This document shows, in pieces, positions 8,338 through 17,991 of a DNA stretch of 20,379 nucleotides. The notes under the pieces are model-generated. The model ran no database searches. It was not told the DNA's origin and saw only the letters and a list, made by a program, of their open reading frames with translations. Positions within the stretch are counted from its first letter, which is position 1. Each line of letters begins with the position of its first letter. Origin of the DNA: Conidiobolus incongruus B7586 (lineage: Eukaryota; Entomophthoromycota; Entomophthoromycetes; Entomophthorales; Conidiobolaceae). The DNA is taken from the NCBI GenBank assembly GCA_000697335.1, contig JNEM01016350.1, positions 1 to 20,379 of the forward strand, written 5' to 3'. The translations under genes and the position numbers were made by a program.

Positions 8338-9141
8338 ATGAGTGATACAAAATTAACTTATCCAGTACCATGGTCACAAATTTTGAGTGTTTACCCATTT
8401 ACTCAAACTTTTTTGGCCACTTCGGCCCTGATTTTAATCCTGTTTTTTATCGTTTACCAGTCGAAGGTATTAAAGACCCCCAAGCAACTTAGTTGGTTTA
8501 TTACTTTTGTTAATAGTACCACATTATCTATATGCTCTCTGGTGTTTATTTACGATTTGATTCAGAATCCTACCAATTTAGATAGATTCTTCGAGTCAAC
8601 TACATTTAGCGTTATATTAACATCCTTCTTCGTCGCTACTCTATTCTGGGATATGGTTTTAGGAGCAATCTTTTACCCTGGATATATTGATCTTGTCACT
8701 GGTTGGCTACACCACATTGCCTATATTTTTGCCATGTTGCTAGTGACGCGATTGGGTCTCACTCAATTCTACTGCCTCATGTGTCCTATGGAAGCCCCTA
8801 CCGTGGTTCTATCTCTCGGCAGTATGAATAAATCGCTTCGTCGTGACTGGCTCTTCGGAACTTTGTTTTTCGTCACTCGCATCGTGTACCACCTGTATTC
8901 GATCATTTCTTGGTATTCCCTCACCGGCAACACTCAACTTGTAGCCATTTTAATTGCCTTTTATCCCATGCATGTCATCTGGTTCCGAGGTTTTATCCTC
9001 CAGCAGATCAGACTGTTCAAAAATCCCAACGGCACCAAGAAAACTAATGATCCTCTCCTCAATAGCTTCAACGGGGTCGACTCCAGCAATGAAGAGAGAA
9101 TTAAAGGTTATTTCTCTAAAGGTCGTAAAGATTCTAGCTAA
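8338..9141 (+). CDS. TLC-domain multi-pass membrane protein, paralog 1
   Basis: 267 aa, no intron. Hydrophobic segments lie at about 24-41, 51-73, 88-113, 121-138, 150-162, 171-195 and 200-220. The TRAM-LAG1-CLN8 (TLC) fold is suggested by the paired histidines GWLHHIAYIF (122-131) and by the downstream PMEAPTVVLSLGSMNKSLRRD (from residue 150), which stands where TLC proteins have the conserved 'E-S/T-P-lN-R' element. TLC proteins include ceramide synthases and the TLCD group that affects membrane lipid composition. The ceramide-synthase Lag1 motif itself is not evident, so a TLCD4/TMEM56-like role is the closer guess. A 279-codon-scale relative at 16914-17738 is about 70 percent identical by eye; both end with a shared PLLNSFNG motif (239-246) in the polar tail. 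The 3' half uses many C/G-ending codons (ctc, gtc, cgt), unlike the AT-ending second copy. Confidence 0.8.
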   Translation: MSDTKLTYPVPWSQILSVYPFTQTFLATSALILILFFIVYQSKVLKTPKQLSWFITFVNSTTLSICSLVFIYDLIQNPTNLDRFFESTTFSVILTSFFVATLFWDMVLGAIFYPGYIDLVTGWLHHIAYIFAMLLVTRLGLTQFYCLMCPMEAPTVVLSLGSMNKSLRRDWLFGTLFFVTRIVYHLYSIISWYSLTGNTQLVAILIAFYPMHVIWFRGFILQQIRLFKNPNGTKKTNDPLLNSFNGVDSSNEERIKGYFSKGRKDSS

Positions 9142-9644
9142 TCTTCTCCCTCTCTATGTTGTATAATTAATCTTTTTGGTAGAATAAAATTCATAATTTT
9201 TGGCTAATTTTTATTCTAATAAAAGTATATTTGTTTCAATTATACACCATCATAATATAATTTAATGATCGTATCATTACGAATACTTGAAAATATGAAG
9301 GTCTTAGGAATTATTAAGGGTTTATGGATTAATTAATTAATGCCTTGGATAATCAGGTCATTTTTTTTCTTTTGACAATTACAATACATTAAAATTTTAA
9401 TAAACATATTTTAAAACTATTTGAATATAATATATTACAATTAACCTAATACAATATAAAAGATATTATATGTCTTCCTAATGTTTCTTTTTATATTTAA
9501 AAAGTATTCCTTTATATTAAAGAATTTTCAATAATCATCTTCCTTTAAGCACCGCTACTCCAAGGAGTTAAAATAATTTTAATCAAATCTAATTTGGTTA
9601 AATTTAATAAATTTGCTTTAATGGTAATTTTATACTAAAATTAA

Positions 9645-9648
<4 letters not shown>

Positions 9649-9675
<27 letters not shown>
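9649..9675. repeat. (AT)n microsatellite
   Basis: About 13 uninterrupted AT units. A second run of similar length lies at 9814-9838, so the pair brackets about 140 bp. Confidence 0.9.
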
Positions 9676-9679
<4 letters not shown>

Positions 9680-9813
9680 AAAATAGATTTAATTATTTTA
9701 TAAATATTTTTAAAGATATTAATATTATATTATATTATATTTTTTTTGGATATTGTTAAATTTATAATCTTAGTAAAATTGGTATAATTATCAAAAATAT
9801 TTTAAAAATTAAG

Positions 9814-9838
9814 ATATATATATATATATATATATATA
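9814..9838. repeat. (AT)n microsatellite
   Basis: About 12 uninterrupted AT units. Confidence 0.9.
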
Positions 9839-10036
9839 ACTAATTTAAAATTATAATCACTTCAATTGGTATGAATTTTTTTACTTTAAATACCCAAAAA
9901 CATAGAGAAATTAGTGGTATTCAGCTAATTTCGACGTATAACTCACTGGTAATATAATAAATTTCGCAGAATTTTACACATTTTATTATTTGAATAATTG
10001 AAATTTTGCTTTTTTACAAGCATTTTGCGAGGTGCA

Positions 10037-10069
10037 AAAGGGTTGTGATCCTCAGTTTGAGAAACAGTG
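10037..10069 (-). mobile_element. Solitary hAT-type terminal inverted repeat
   Basis: Read inward on the minus strand from 10069, the sequence is CACTGTTTCTCAAACTGAGG, then ATCACAACCC. This is close to the widespread hAT (Ac/Charlie-like) end CAGNGNTTCTCAAACTGNGG and is GC-richer than its surroundings. A small inverted repeat TTTTGC/GCAAAA (10024-10039) lies just inside. The base after the end starts atttaaac, the place of an 8-bp target duplication. I could not find a matching left end or the partner duplication, so the element is truncated or its other end has decayed. Confidence 0.5.
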
Positions 10070-10415
10070 ATTTAAACAATTGATTGTGAGTATTTTCGGA
10101 TTAATTAGAATTATATTTTTTTTAGCATCATTTAATCTTTTCACATTTGATTGGGAAATTTGGCAATGTGTCATCCATTAATTGCGTCAAAATTTGATAA
10201 TAGAAAATTAACTCCACCTGTTAACTACTAAAGATTCAATTGTCAATACTCTAATATTTAATATAATAACCTTCAAAATTAAAATCTTTCAATTCAATGA
10301 TTTTATCAATATTAATAAGTATAATTATAGTTATATATTTTATCATTTTTTTATAAGGTCAACTTAAATTCTAAAAGAATGTTAAATATAATCATCAATT
10401 TTATTATTGCACAAT

Positions 10416-10454
10416 TCCACGTGGAGTTTTCCAAATTTTGAAATTTCAAAATTT
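10416..10454. repeat. Two adjacent perfect palindromes
   Basis: TCCACGTGGA (10416-10425) contains CACGTG. Seven bases on, a 22-bp perfect palindrome occupies 10433-10454, made of AAATTTTGAAA and its mirror complement TTTCAAAATTT. Both lie in the convergent gap, far from any start codon. Confidence 0.7.
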
Positions 10455-11448
10455 TATATTATTTTAAAATTTAATATAAATTTAAAATATTATTATAATT
10501 AATTTTATAAAATTATATAAATAAATTTAATGATTTCATTATTATATCATTCAAATTGTTAAAAATATCTTTCAAATTTCAGAAATTAATTGAAAGATTT
10601 AAAAATTTCAATATTATACTTTGAAAAATTAAATTACACATATTTGTTTTATAGTAAATTTTTGATATTATAAATACTCACAACTCACATCAATGATATA
10701 TCCACCTAGACTAATTAAAATGATTGATTTCAAAACTATATAGATAGAATTATCTAATTGAATATTATCAAATTTTGTAGGAATAAGATTCTGGAAAACT
10801 CTATTTATAAATCATTATTTCGGCATTATTTTATTATGCTGAAAACTGTTACATTTTGGGAATCTGGTTAGTAAGTTATGCACTTTATTAGACAATTTGT
10901 TTATATAAATTAAAATCGATATTGGCAACAATTAATACAATTTATTATATACATCTTTCCCTATTTTAATTTTTGGCTTGATATATATACATAATTGCGT
11001 TCAAACTATATTGACAAAGTGATCAAAATCCCTAAATATGAACTTGATACAGTTAAATAATATTTAAGAGGAATTAGTATTTCAATTTTTTTATTTAAAC
11101 GCTTTTGAAATCTCAAAAAAAATATCATCAATCAAAGTTATTTTATTGGAATAATTTTGAAATATATAGTATAATGCCTATCATTACATAAATGTTAATA
11201 TTAAAGTCACCAATTAATGATTATTCTTAAAGATTATAATTTTTTCAACCACAAATAGATTTCAAATTTTAACACATTATAATATACGTAATATAACAGT
11301 TAAATGATTTCTAAATTCTAATAAATTCAATATAACAAAATTAATAAAAGAAATAGAAAAATATTGATTAATGAATTAAAAATAAAAATATCAAATTTAT
11401 TGAATCAAATAACTAAAAAGAGAAAATAATATCACAAAGAAATGGGAG

Positions 11449-12915
11449 TTATATTAAATATCTAAACCCGAGGGTATCTATCTGATCCCACTTATATTTA
11501 TAAGAACTGAAAGGATCTTGCTCCATGGTGGAAGTATGCTGATTCCTTCTAGCTAGTATCAACTTGACAGCTGCTATCAAAAATATGGCAATCAAGAACA
11601 TTACTAAGTAAAGAGGATAAAGTTTGTTGACATCTTTGAAATCTGCTGGGAACCATTCGAATAAACTGAGGAAATTCATGAGATAGAACGCGATGCAAGT
11701 GATTGTTAAATAAACGATAGTTTGATGATTCCCAAGGCTGTTGATGACTACAAAATTCATAAGAAGTGCTTTTGCCGCCCAGTTCGCACCGAATTGGATG
11801 ATGTTGATACCAAGTAGTATTTTATGGTTTTTCGTATTTAAAAATGCTACTAAGTGGAAGCTGACAAAACTGAACAGTATTATAAACAAAATTACAGTCA
11901 TTCGCGAGTTGAAGTAGCGTCCTATAGATGTTCCAATTAAAGAGAAAACACCTAAAACGAAGCCAACAGCTATACAAGGTCCAGACATGGCCGATCCTGA
12001 AATTCCCGAACTGGTCATGAATCCCCAATGCCAGAAGAATGCTACCTTGATGAGCCATTCAGCACAAAAAACTAGCAAGAAGAAGGTATAGATTGGGAAA
12101 TTTAGGAACTCTGACATAATTTGCCTCAAACTGAGAGGGAAATTAAAATTCAGACTAATAAAGTCGTGCTTAAGTTGTTGTGTCAATTTTTTTAGGTTAA
12201 TATGTGTCAATTGCTTCAATTGATAAACACTTGTTGGGAGCTGGAAGTGTGTGAGCAAGAGTGTAAATAATTGCAAAAAGAACAAGATTAAATAGTTGAC
12301 GCGATATCCTTTCAAGTATTGATTATCATAATTTCTGCGACTGAGGCTATATGTGATCAATGGAACAAATCCCAAAGTGAAAAACATAGAAAAACTCCAG
12401 GTGAAACTTAAGCGCATTTCAAGTGCTCGTTTTGGGTAGATTTTGGTGAGATAGAACAAACTGAGTGGGATTTGAATCGAATGCAGAAGCCCTAGTAAAC
12501 ATACTACAGTACCAAAATACGCTGTACTTACAGAAAATACTTGGATTAAAAGTAGACAAGAAGATAATAAGTTAATAAACACCAAGTGAAGCTTGAAATT
12601 TCGTGAAATCCAAAGTACTCCAACAGTGAGCGGGAAGCAACCTATAGTCATAGTCAAATAGTACCCAATCCAAATCCAGTTCAAATCGTTGACCGTCATA
12701 CCAATACCTTGTAAAAGTCCCAAAGAGGCGTTAAAATATATCATATATTGAAATGCGAAGAACGTTACAAAATTCATAAGAATTGAGGGTAATATTGTCC
12801 TATCCAGTAGTCCATACTGATTGAAAGGATCTTGTAAAATTCTCAAACTAGAATCCGTGCCCGTTCTACTACTGAACTGTAGGTCATAATTGATAGTGTG
12901 ATAAGATTTCAGCAT
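11449..12915 (-). CDS. Dal5/ACS-family MFS transporter
   Basis: 488 aa, no intron, about 12 hydrophobic spans in two groups of six separated by a polar loop (about 227-262). The family is shown by three things. An LDRTILPSILMNF-type first helix (37-49) with conserved N and GL further on (62-67) is present. The Y-PKRALEMRLSFTW element (160-173) stands where anion:cation symporters have 'wYpk-E---R'. The C-terminus WDQIDTLGFRYLI (476-488) matches the 'D--D---FRYVL' end of fungal Dal5/Tna1-type permeases. These move allantoate, ureidosuccinate, nicotinate, pantothenate or similar anions with protons at the plasma membrane; the substrate here cannot be told. The sequence is divergent, with a few polar or unusual residues in helices (for example WHWGFM, 295-300). 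The start ATG at 12915 is the only good one. One GATAAG site lies about 315 bp upstream. Confidence 0.8.
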   Translation of the reverse strand: MLKSYHTINYDLQFSSRTGTDSSLRILQDPFNQYGLLDRTILPSILMNFVTFFAFQYMIYFNASLGLLQGIGMTVNDLNWIWIGYYLTMTIGCFPLTVGVLWISRNFKLHLVFINLLSSCLLLIQVFSVSTAYFGTVVCLLGLLHSIQIPLSLFYLTKIYPKRALEMRLSFTWSFSMFFTLGFVPLITYSLSRRNYDNQYLKGYRVNYLILFFLQLFTLLLTHFQLPTSVYQLKQLTHINLKKLTQQLKHDFISLNFNFPLSLRQIMSEFLNFPIYTFFLLVFCAEWLIKVAFFWHWGFMTSSGISGSAMSGPCIAVGFVLGVFSLIGTSIGRYFNSRMTVILFIILFSFVSFHLVAFLNTKNHKILLGINIIQFGANWAAKALLMNFVVINSLGNHQTIVYLTITCIAFYLMNFLSLFEWFPADFKDVNKLYPLYLVMFLIAIFLIAAVKLILARRNQHTSTMEQDPFSSYKYKWDQIDTLGFRYLI

Positions 12916-13230
12916 TTTCTAATATAATACAATGTAATATAATATGTCAATTTACACAATTTTCAATAATCAATGAATACTTAAAACAATAACAAGCAAC
13001 AATTCACAATTGACATTTGATTATTAAGAAAACTGATTCTATCATCAATTTAAATAAGATATCCTCACTAATTGAAACCTAATGCATTAATTGAATATTA
13101 GCATGATATTCACTGCATTAAAGTTGAAATCTTTTTGAAAAAATTATTAATCATGGATTGGGGAGAATGAATTCTACAGAATCTTGTTGAATGTAATACT
13201 GATAATATTCATATCCCTTTATTCAAATAG

Positions 13231-13236
13231 CTTATC
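13231..13236 (-). promoter_or_regulatory. GATAAG site upstream of the MFS gene
   Basis: GATAAG on the minus strand, about 315 bp before the start. Fungal nitrogen-regulated permeases such as Dal5 use GATA-factor sites, usually in pairs; only one clean site is seen, so chance is quite possible. Confidence 0.2.
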
Positions 13237-13612
13237 ATCTCTATGGTCATAAATGACTTCCCCCATTTTAATATTAGTCGATAATATTTTTAATCATATT
13301 CCGAAGTCTACATTCCAAATAAACACTTGCATACTTTAATTAAATTTGTTTGACAATCATTTAATTTTGATTGTAAGTTTCATTCAATGTTATGCTAGAT
13401 GTTTATAATTTTTAGATTCATAAGCTTTTTAAACAGTTCTCGAATTAGTTACATAATTTTTCTATTCAGTAGTCAATAATTTGGAAAGTGTAATGTGGGA
13501 TTTGAATTTTGAGTTGTTATAATTTTAACTTTGGTCCAAAAGTTTTTTTAAACTTTTTTAATACTATGACAAAGGATATACATTAAATGGATTGTTAGTT
13601 ATAAAAATATAA

Positions 13613-13639
13613 AATTACTTTTTTGGAATAAAAGTAATT
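13613..13639. repeat. Hairpin, 10-bp perfect stem
   Basis: AATTACTTTT (13613-13622) pairs with AAAAGTAATT (13630-13639) around a 7-nt loop. It lies about 700 bp upstream of the MFS gene start. No function is assigned. Confidence 0.6.
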
Positions 13640-14544
13640 CTACAAATTGCTTGCCTGCACATTTCGTCAATTTATCAATAAAATGCGTTAAAGTTTTTCA
13701 ACAACCTTTTCAAGTTCTATCATATTTATCGATTTAGAAATATTATTGTATATATTTTTTCTATTATATATAAAATTAAATCAAAATAATTATATTAATT
13801 ATGTATTTTCTCAACTAAATGCACACTAATTATGGAACTTTCGTCAAATAAATAAACCAAAATCAATATAAAAAATAATTTAAATACATTAAAACAAAAT
13901 TCATCTAGGTTGATATGTTGTGATATATTTCATTTTTGGAAATATTTATTTCCATGGGTTTTATTACTAAAACCATTTATATCATAAATTAAATGTGAAA
14001 TCATGAATATATTTTAAAATTTGAAAAATATAATATTAAAATTATAATTATTTATTAATTCATTTGAACCTTAAATTAAGAATTATGTAATTTGTACTTA
14101 TTCAAATGACTTTAATAAAGAAAAAAAATAATTATATAGTTATATTTATATATTATATAGATTGATATTATACTGAGTCTCAATATATAAAACATAAATT
14201 CAAAATATTTATTAAATTTATTTTTAAAATTATTAATATATTTATTAATACTTTGGATAATATATAAATGTGATATTTTTAATATAAGTTATATTTTAAT
14301 ATATTTTGATAAATTTATTAATATGATATAATAAAGTAAAGCAATTAATAAATATTCAGTATATTTAATTCATCTAACAAGGGAAGATAGATATTTAATT
14401 CTATGACAGTTTTAATATATATAATTTAGTTTATTATATTATGATTTATTTTTTATTTAAATATTAAAATACCTTTTACTATGTTATATTATAGAATTAA
14501 TTTGATATATAATATATATTATAAAGCATGAAAAATATAACCAA

Positions 14545-14567
14545 ATATATATATATATATATATATA
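14545..14567. repeat. (AT)n microsatellite
   Basis: About 11 uninterrupted AT units in near-pure A/T DNA. Confidence 0.9.
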
Positions 14568-15267
14568 ACGAAGATATAAACTAAGTAATATAGTCAAAAT
14601 ACCTTGATTTAAAAAATATGATTAATGTAAAATATATTTTAAATTCAATTAACATTAACATTTTTTAAAATTATTTTTAAATTTAATTTGAATATAATTA
14701 TATAATTTCGGTCTTAATAAAAATTTTAATAAGCAATATTTTTTCTTAAAAAAGTTAAAAAGATAGTAAACTAATATATTAGTGCTTAGAAATTTGATTT
14801 AGTAAAAAATTAATTTTACATGGAATTTTCGAATATTCTGATCAAAATATTATTTTAAAAAATTTATACACATATATTTGTATAAATAATATATTATTTA
14901 TTAGATTAACCAAATTTTCACTCTCAGTTAATAATTTTTGAATTGAAATTTTTTTATATAATTAATTTTTTAAATAATTTTCAATTTGTTATATATTATA
15001 ATAGTTGATCAAATTATTTGAATTGATTTCTGTTATAATAGTATAAATTGAAGTTCAAAAAAGGTTATTATTGATCATATAATAGTCATCTAATATTTCT
15101 ATTATTCAAAATATACATTAATGATAAAATTAATAGAATTGAATAAATTTAATAGCATTAGTAAGATGGGTTATAAATATAATTATATATAATTTTTTGA
15201 TCTATATTTATTAAAATCAATTATTATACTTGACTAAAAAATTAATTTTATATTATAATTATTATTA

Positions 15268-15290
15268 CCTTAAATTTGAAATAATGGGAA
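15268..15290 (+). repeat. Left terminal inverted repeat of the Tc1/mariner element
   Basis: Begins CCTTAAATTTG and ends AATAATGGGAA, directly after TA. It pairs with the right repeat at 16539-16561 with five mismatches in 23. Confidence 0.65.
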
Positions 15291-15649
15291 ATTTTTTAAT
15301 TTTTGATTTTTCAAACATATTATTAGTTTGAAATAAATATATATATACAAGGTTAATAGGAAATTATATATTTTTAATATATATATTAGTTTTTTTGATT
15401 AAAAAATTAACTTTTTAAAATTGGTTGTTTAATTTAATCATGCTTAAACTAAATAATGATCATCAAAAGTTTTTTATTTTGGTATCAGTAAAACTTAACC
15501 ATAAACCCTCTAAAATTATTTAAAATTTATAAGTAACTTTTAATAATAAAGTATTATTTAAATTAATAATTTATTGTTAAGTAAATTATTTTAAGATTAA
15601 AAGAGAAATTATTTAAAACCAATTAAAATTTAAAAAACTAACTTTAACT

Positions 15650-16470
15650 ATTATTTTTTTAATTATTAATAGAATGAAAAAATATATTAAAAAGTATCTT
15701 TTTATTTTAATTAAAGAATTATATAAATACTTTAATATTAGTTTTATAAGTATTATATATATATTAAAGTTTAAACTCAAATTAATAAATAAAAATATAA
15801 AATAGGTATCTTATAATTTAACTAAAGCTTAGAAAAAAGCTAGAGTAGCTATTGCTAAACAAAACTTACTAAAATATTACCTGAAACCTAGATTTTTACA
15901 ATAAATAATTACAATTGATGAATCTTAGATCCCTATGTATAATCCTTTACCAAAACACAAATCAAGATGCTGGATTAAGCTAAATCAACCCCCTTTACAA
16001 ATCCCTTTAAATAAGCATTTTATTAATAAATAAATGTTAATTATTATAATAAATTATAATATTATATGTTATTTTTATTTAATTTTTAAAGGAAAATCAA
16101 TTAATAATAAATTTTATATTGTTTTTTTAAATAAAAGTATTTTTAATTAGTATTTTTAATATAATTTAAGAAAACTTATTATTTAGTATGATAATTATAA
16201 AATACATAAATTTAAAGTTGTAAAAAATTTTCTAATTAAAAATAAATGGAAAACTACCACATATAATATATTTTTTAGATTATAACCTATATATCTATAA
16301 TTACTTTAGGTAATTAAAAAACTAATTTATAGGAAAGAAACTTTCTATAGGAAAATTTAATTGGTTTATAAATATTAAATTTTAGTCTTTAATAAAAAGA
16401 ATTATTTTTTAAGTGTTAAAAGTTTGTTAAAAGTATAGCAAAAAGTTATTAATAATAAAAGAAACTATTA
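15650..16470 (+). pseudogene. Tc1/mariner transposase pseudogene
   Basis: All recognisable blocks lie in one plus-strand frame, in order: a helix-turn-helix-like piece (about 15730-15780), KKARVAIAKQNLL (about 15832-15870), IITIDES (about 15905-15925, first catalytic D at 15917-15919), MLIIIINYN (about 16032-16060), KGKSINNKFYIVFL (about 16090-16130), YDNYKIHKFKVVKNFLIKN (16187-16243, second catalytic D at 16190-16192), VIKKLIYRKETF (about 16310-16345) and KVINNK near the end. The third acidic residue, expected about 34 residues after the second D, is not preserved. About 14 in-frame stops interrupt it, all TAA or TAG and none TGA, and I see no frameshift between the blocks. That is the pattern expected from C-to-T (and G-to-A) changes at Gln and Trp codons. 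The protein cannot be made. Confidence 0.75.
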
Positions 16471-16538
16471 AGTTTATATTATATATTTATTTTTATATAT
16501 CTTATATTAAATTATTTATTTATTTTTAATCACAAAAA

Positions 16539-16561
16539 TTCCCATTATTAAAAATACAAAG
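16539..16561 (-). repeat. Right terminal inverted repeat of the Tc1/mariner element
   Basis: Read on the minus strand it begins CTTTGTATTTT and ends AATAATGGGAA; TA follows at 16562-16563. Confidence 0.65.
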
Positions 16562-16913
16562 TATTATTTTCAATAAAATAATCTTAATCATTAATTTGGC
16601 TGCAAATTTTAATTAAAATTTTGGTAATTTGTAAATTATTAACAAAGGTACATATATTATTTACTCATTAGTTATATTGATTTATAATTTACTTGTATTC
16701 TCTGAAAATTTATTAACCAATTCTGTAAATATCATAACATATCAATTTCAGAATTAAATACTTGAAATCAAATTATTAATTAACTATAATTGAATAAACA
16801 AAAATGAAACTGATGTAATTTCTTGAATTGAATAAATTAAAATAAATTTAAAAGAAAATCAATTCAATACATAATAAAAATATTTTATTTAAACAAATAA
16901 CTAGAAAATTTAC
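16562..16913. other. AT-rich 3' flank of the second TLC gene
   Basis: 352 bp between the transposon end and the stop codon of the minus-strand TLC gene. It would hold the 3' untranslated region of that gene. Nothing else is visible. Confidence 0.6.
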
Positions 16914-17738
16914 CTAAGAATAATTACTAGTATTAATAAGATTGGATCCTCTACAACCTTTGAGATCGTATTCTTTAATATTAGTTTCGATACTTGAGCT
17001 TATCCCGTTAAAACTATTTAACAAAGGATTGTTGGGAGTATTAGCATCTTTTTCGTAGTTCTTATGTAATCTGATTTCCTGTTTGATGAAACCTCTAAAC
17101 CAGATAACATGCATTGGGAAAAAAGCACTAACAATGATTACGGGTTTCCAGTTTCTTGTGATAACAAACCAGGAGATGATTGAGTAAAGGTGGTAAGCGA
17201 TACGAGTTACAAAGAACACAGAACCGAATAACCAATCCCTACGTAATGATTTATTCATCGATCCCAAAGCTAAAATAATTGTAGGTGCTTCCATAGGACA
17301 CATGAGAGCATAAAACTGATTAAAGCCCAACTTTGTTATAAGGATCAGTGCAAAAATGTATGCAATATGGTGAACCCAACCAGTGACCAAATCCACATGA
17401 TTTGGATAGAATACAATACCCAAAGCAAGATCCCAAAATAGGGTAGTTAAAAAGAAAGCTGTAAGCAAAACACTGAACGTAGAAGGAGTTCCAAATCGGT
17501 CCAAATTAAAGGGATTTTGGACCAAGTCATAAATAAAGAAAAAGGAGCTCAGGGTCAAAGTGAAACTACTGATAAATGTGATGTACCAGCTGAGCTGCTT
17601 TGGAGTTGCAAGCAATTTAGAAAAGTATACGGCGAAGAATGCAATTAGGATGAAGATTGTGGTACCTACCATAGTTTGTTGAAAAGGATATACTTTAAAG
17701 GTATCCAGCCATGATATTGGATAAGTTATTTCTTTCAT
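16914..17738 (-). CDS. TLC-domain multi-pass membrane protein, paralog 2
   Basis: 274 aa from the ATG at 17738; the open frame runs five codons further up but only to a TTG, so the ATG is taken. It matches paralog 1 along its whole length: TPKQLSW (45-51), FIYDLVQNPFNLDRF (68-82), GWVHHIAYIFA (120-130, paired His 123-124), CPMEAPTIILALGSMNKSLR (147-166), FFVTRIAYHLYSIISW (175-190), PMHVIWFRGFI (208-218) and the tail motif NPLLNSFNG (237-245). Loops and the last 25 residues differ. Hydrophobic segments match in number and place. No intron, as in paralog 1. Codons mostly end in A/T here, while paralog 1 has a C/G-rich 3' half. The role in membrane lipid metabolism or sensing is inferred from the TLC fold only. 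Inverted relative to paralog 1, about 7.8 kb away, with a transposon just downstream. Confidence 0.8.
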   Translation of the reverse strand: MKEITYPISWLDTFKVYPFQQTMVGTTIFILIAFFAVYFSKLLATPKQLSWYITFISSFTLTLSSFFFIYDLVQNPFNLDRFGTPSTFSVLLTAFFLTTLFWDLALGIVFYPNHVDLVTGWVHHIAYIFALILITKLGFNQFYALMCPMEAPTIILALGSMNKSLRRDWLFGSVFFVTRIAYHLYSIISWFVITRNWKPVIIVSAFFPMHVIWFRGFIKQEIRLHKNYEKDANTPNNPLLNSFNGISSSIETNIKEYDLKGCRGSNLINTSNYS

Positions 17739-17941
17739 TATTATCTTATTCAACTATTAATTTATAAATATATATTATTTAGTTATAAATTAGAGATTTT
17801 TATATTATTTAAAGATTATGTACAAGTTATATTATTAAATTGGATTAGAGAAGCCTTGATCGACTTCAGTTGAGTATAGTTTTTAAACGGTTGAATTAAA
17901 TATTGTAGGCTTTGATATATTAATTTGGACAAAATTATTTG

Positions 17942-17991
17942 ATTTTCCCATAAAAATGAACCCTTGCTAGTCACTCTTTACATGTGATAAA
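17942..17991 (-). promoter_or_regulatory. Upstream module of the second TLC gene
   Basis: On the minus strand 17991-17967 reads TTTATCACATG, then TAAAGAGTGACTAG. It aligns without gaps to 8134-8158 of paralog 1 with 17 of 25 identical: TCAC-R-TG, then AGTGACTA. Here the E-box is CACATG rather than CACGTG, and the flanking half-sites no longer form a perfect inverted repeat. TTATGGG is present next to it (17953-17947). The module ends 229 bp from the start codon, against 180 bp in paralog 1. Confidence 0.45.

Larger units (their letters stand above)
9142..11448. other. 2.3-kb AT-rich gap between convergent genes
   Basis: This is the 3' flank of both the plus-strand TLC gene and the minus-strand MFS gene, so promoters are not expected. 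It holds two AT microsatellites (9649-9675, 9814-9838), a solitary hAT-type end (to 10069) and two palindromes (10416-10454), listed separately. AATAAA at 9184-9189, about 40 nt after the TLC stop, is a possible poly(A) signal. No further gene is seen. Confidence 0.6.
12916..15267. other. 2.3-kb AT-rich intergenic DNA upstream of the MFS gene
   Basis: The first 400 bp should contain the MFS promoter. One CTTATC (GATAAG on the gene strand) is at 13231-13236. Beyond 13,700 the sequence becomes nearly pure A/T with an (AT)n run at 14545-14567. A perfect hairpin lies at 13613-13639. No gene is seen; the right part abuts the Tc1/mariner element and may be older decayed insertions. Confidence 0.6.
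15268..16561 (+). mobile_element. Full-length but inactive Tc1/mariner transposon
   Basis: The element is 1294 bp, the normal length of the superfamily. Its ends are imperfect inverted repeats: 15268-15290 from the left and 16561-16539 from the right share 18 of the first 23 positions, including AATAATGGGAA. Both are flanked by TA (15266-15267 and 16562-16563), the invariant target duplication of Tc1/mariner. The interior encodes a decayed transposase on the plus strand (separate entry). The element lies between the MFS gene and the second TLC gene and interrupts neither. Its AT content is as high as the surrounding desert, so it is old or was hypermutated. Confidence 0.75.

Noticed and set aside
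8954-9166. Open frame within the first TLC gene
   Set aside because: Shadow of the real frame, without recognisable content.
9649-9838. Paired AT microsatellites as a mobile-element boundary
   Set aside because: AT runs are frequent in the window, and nothing between them resembles an element.
11822-12058. Open frame within the MFS gene
   Set aside because: Shadow frame.
17739-17753. Five extra codons at the start of the second TLC gene
   Set aside because: The first codon is TTG; the ATG at 17738 aligns well with the start of paralog 1.
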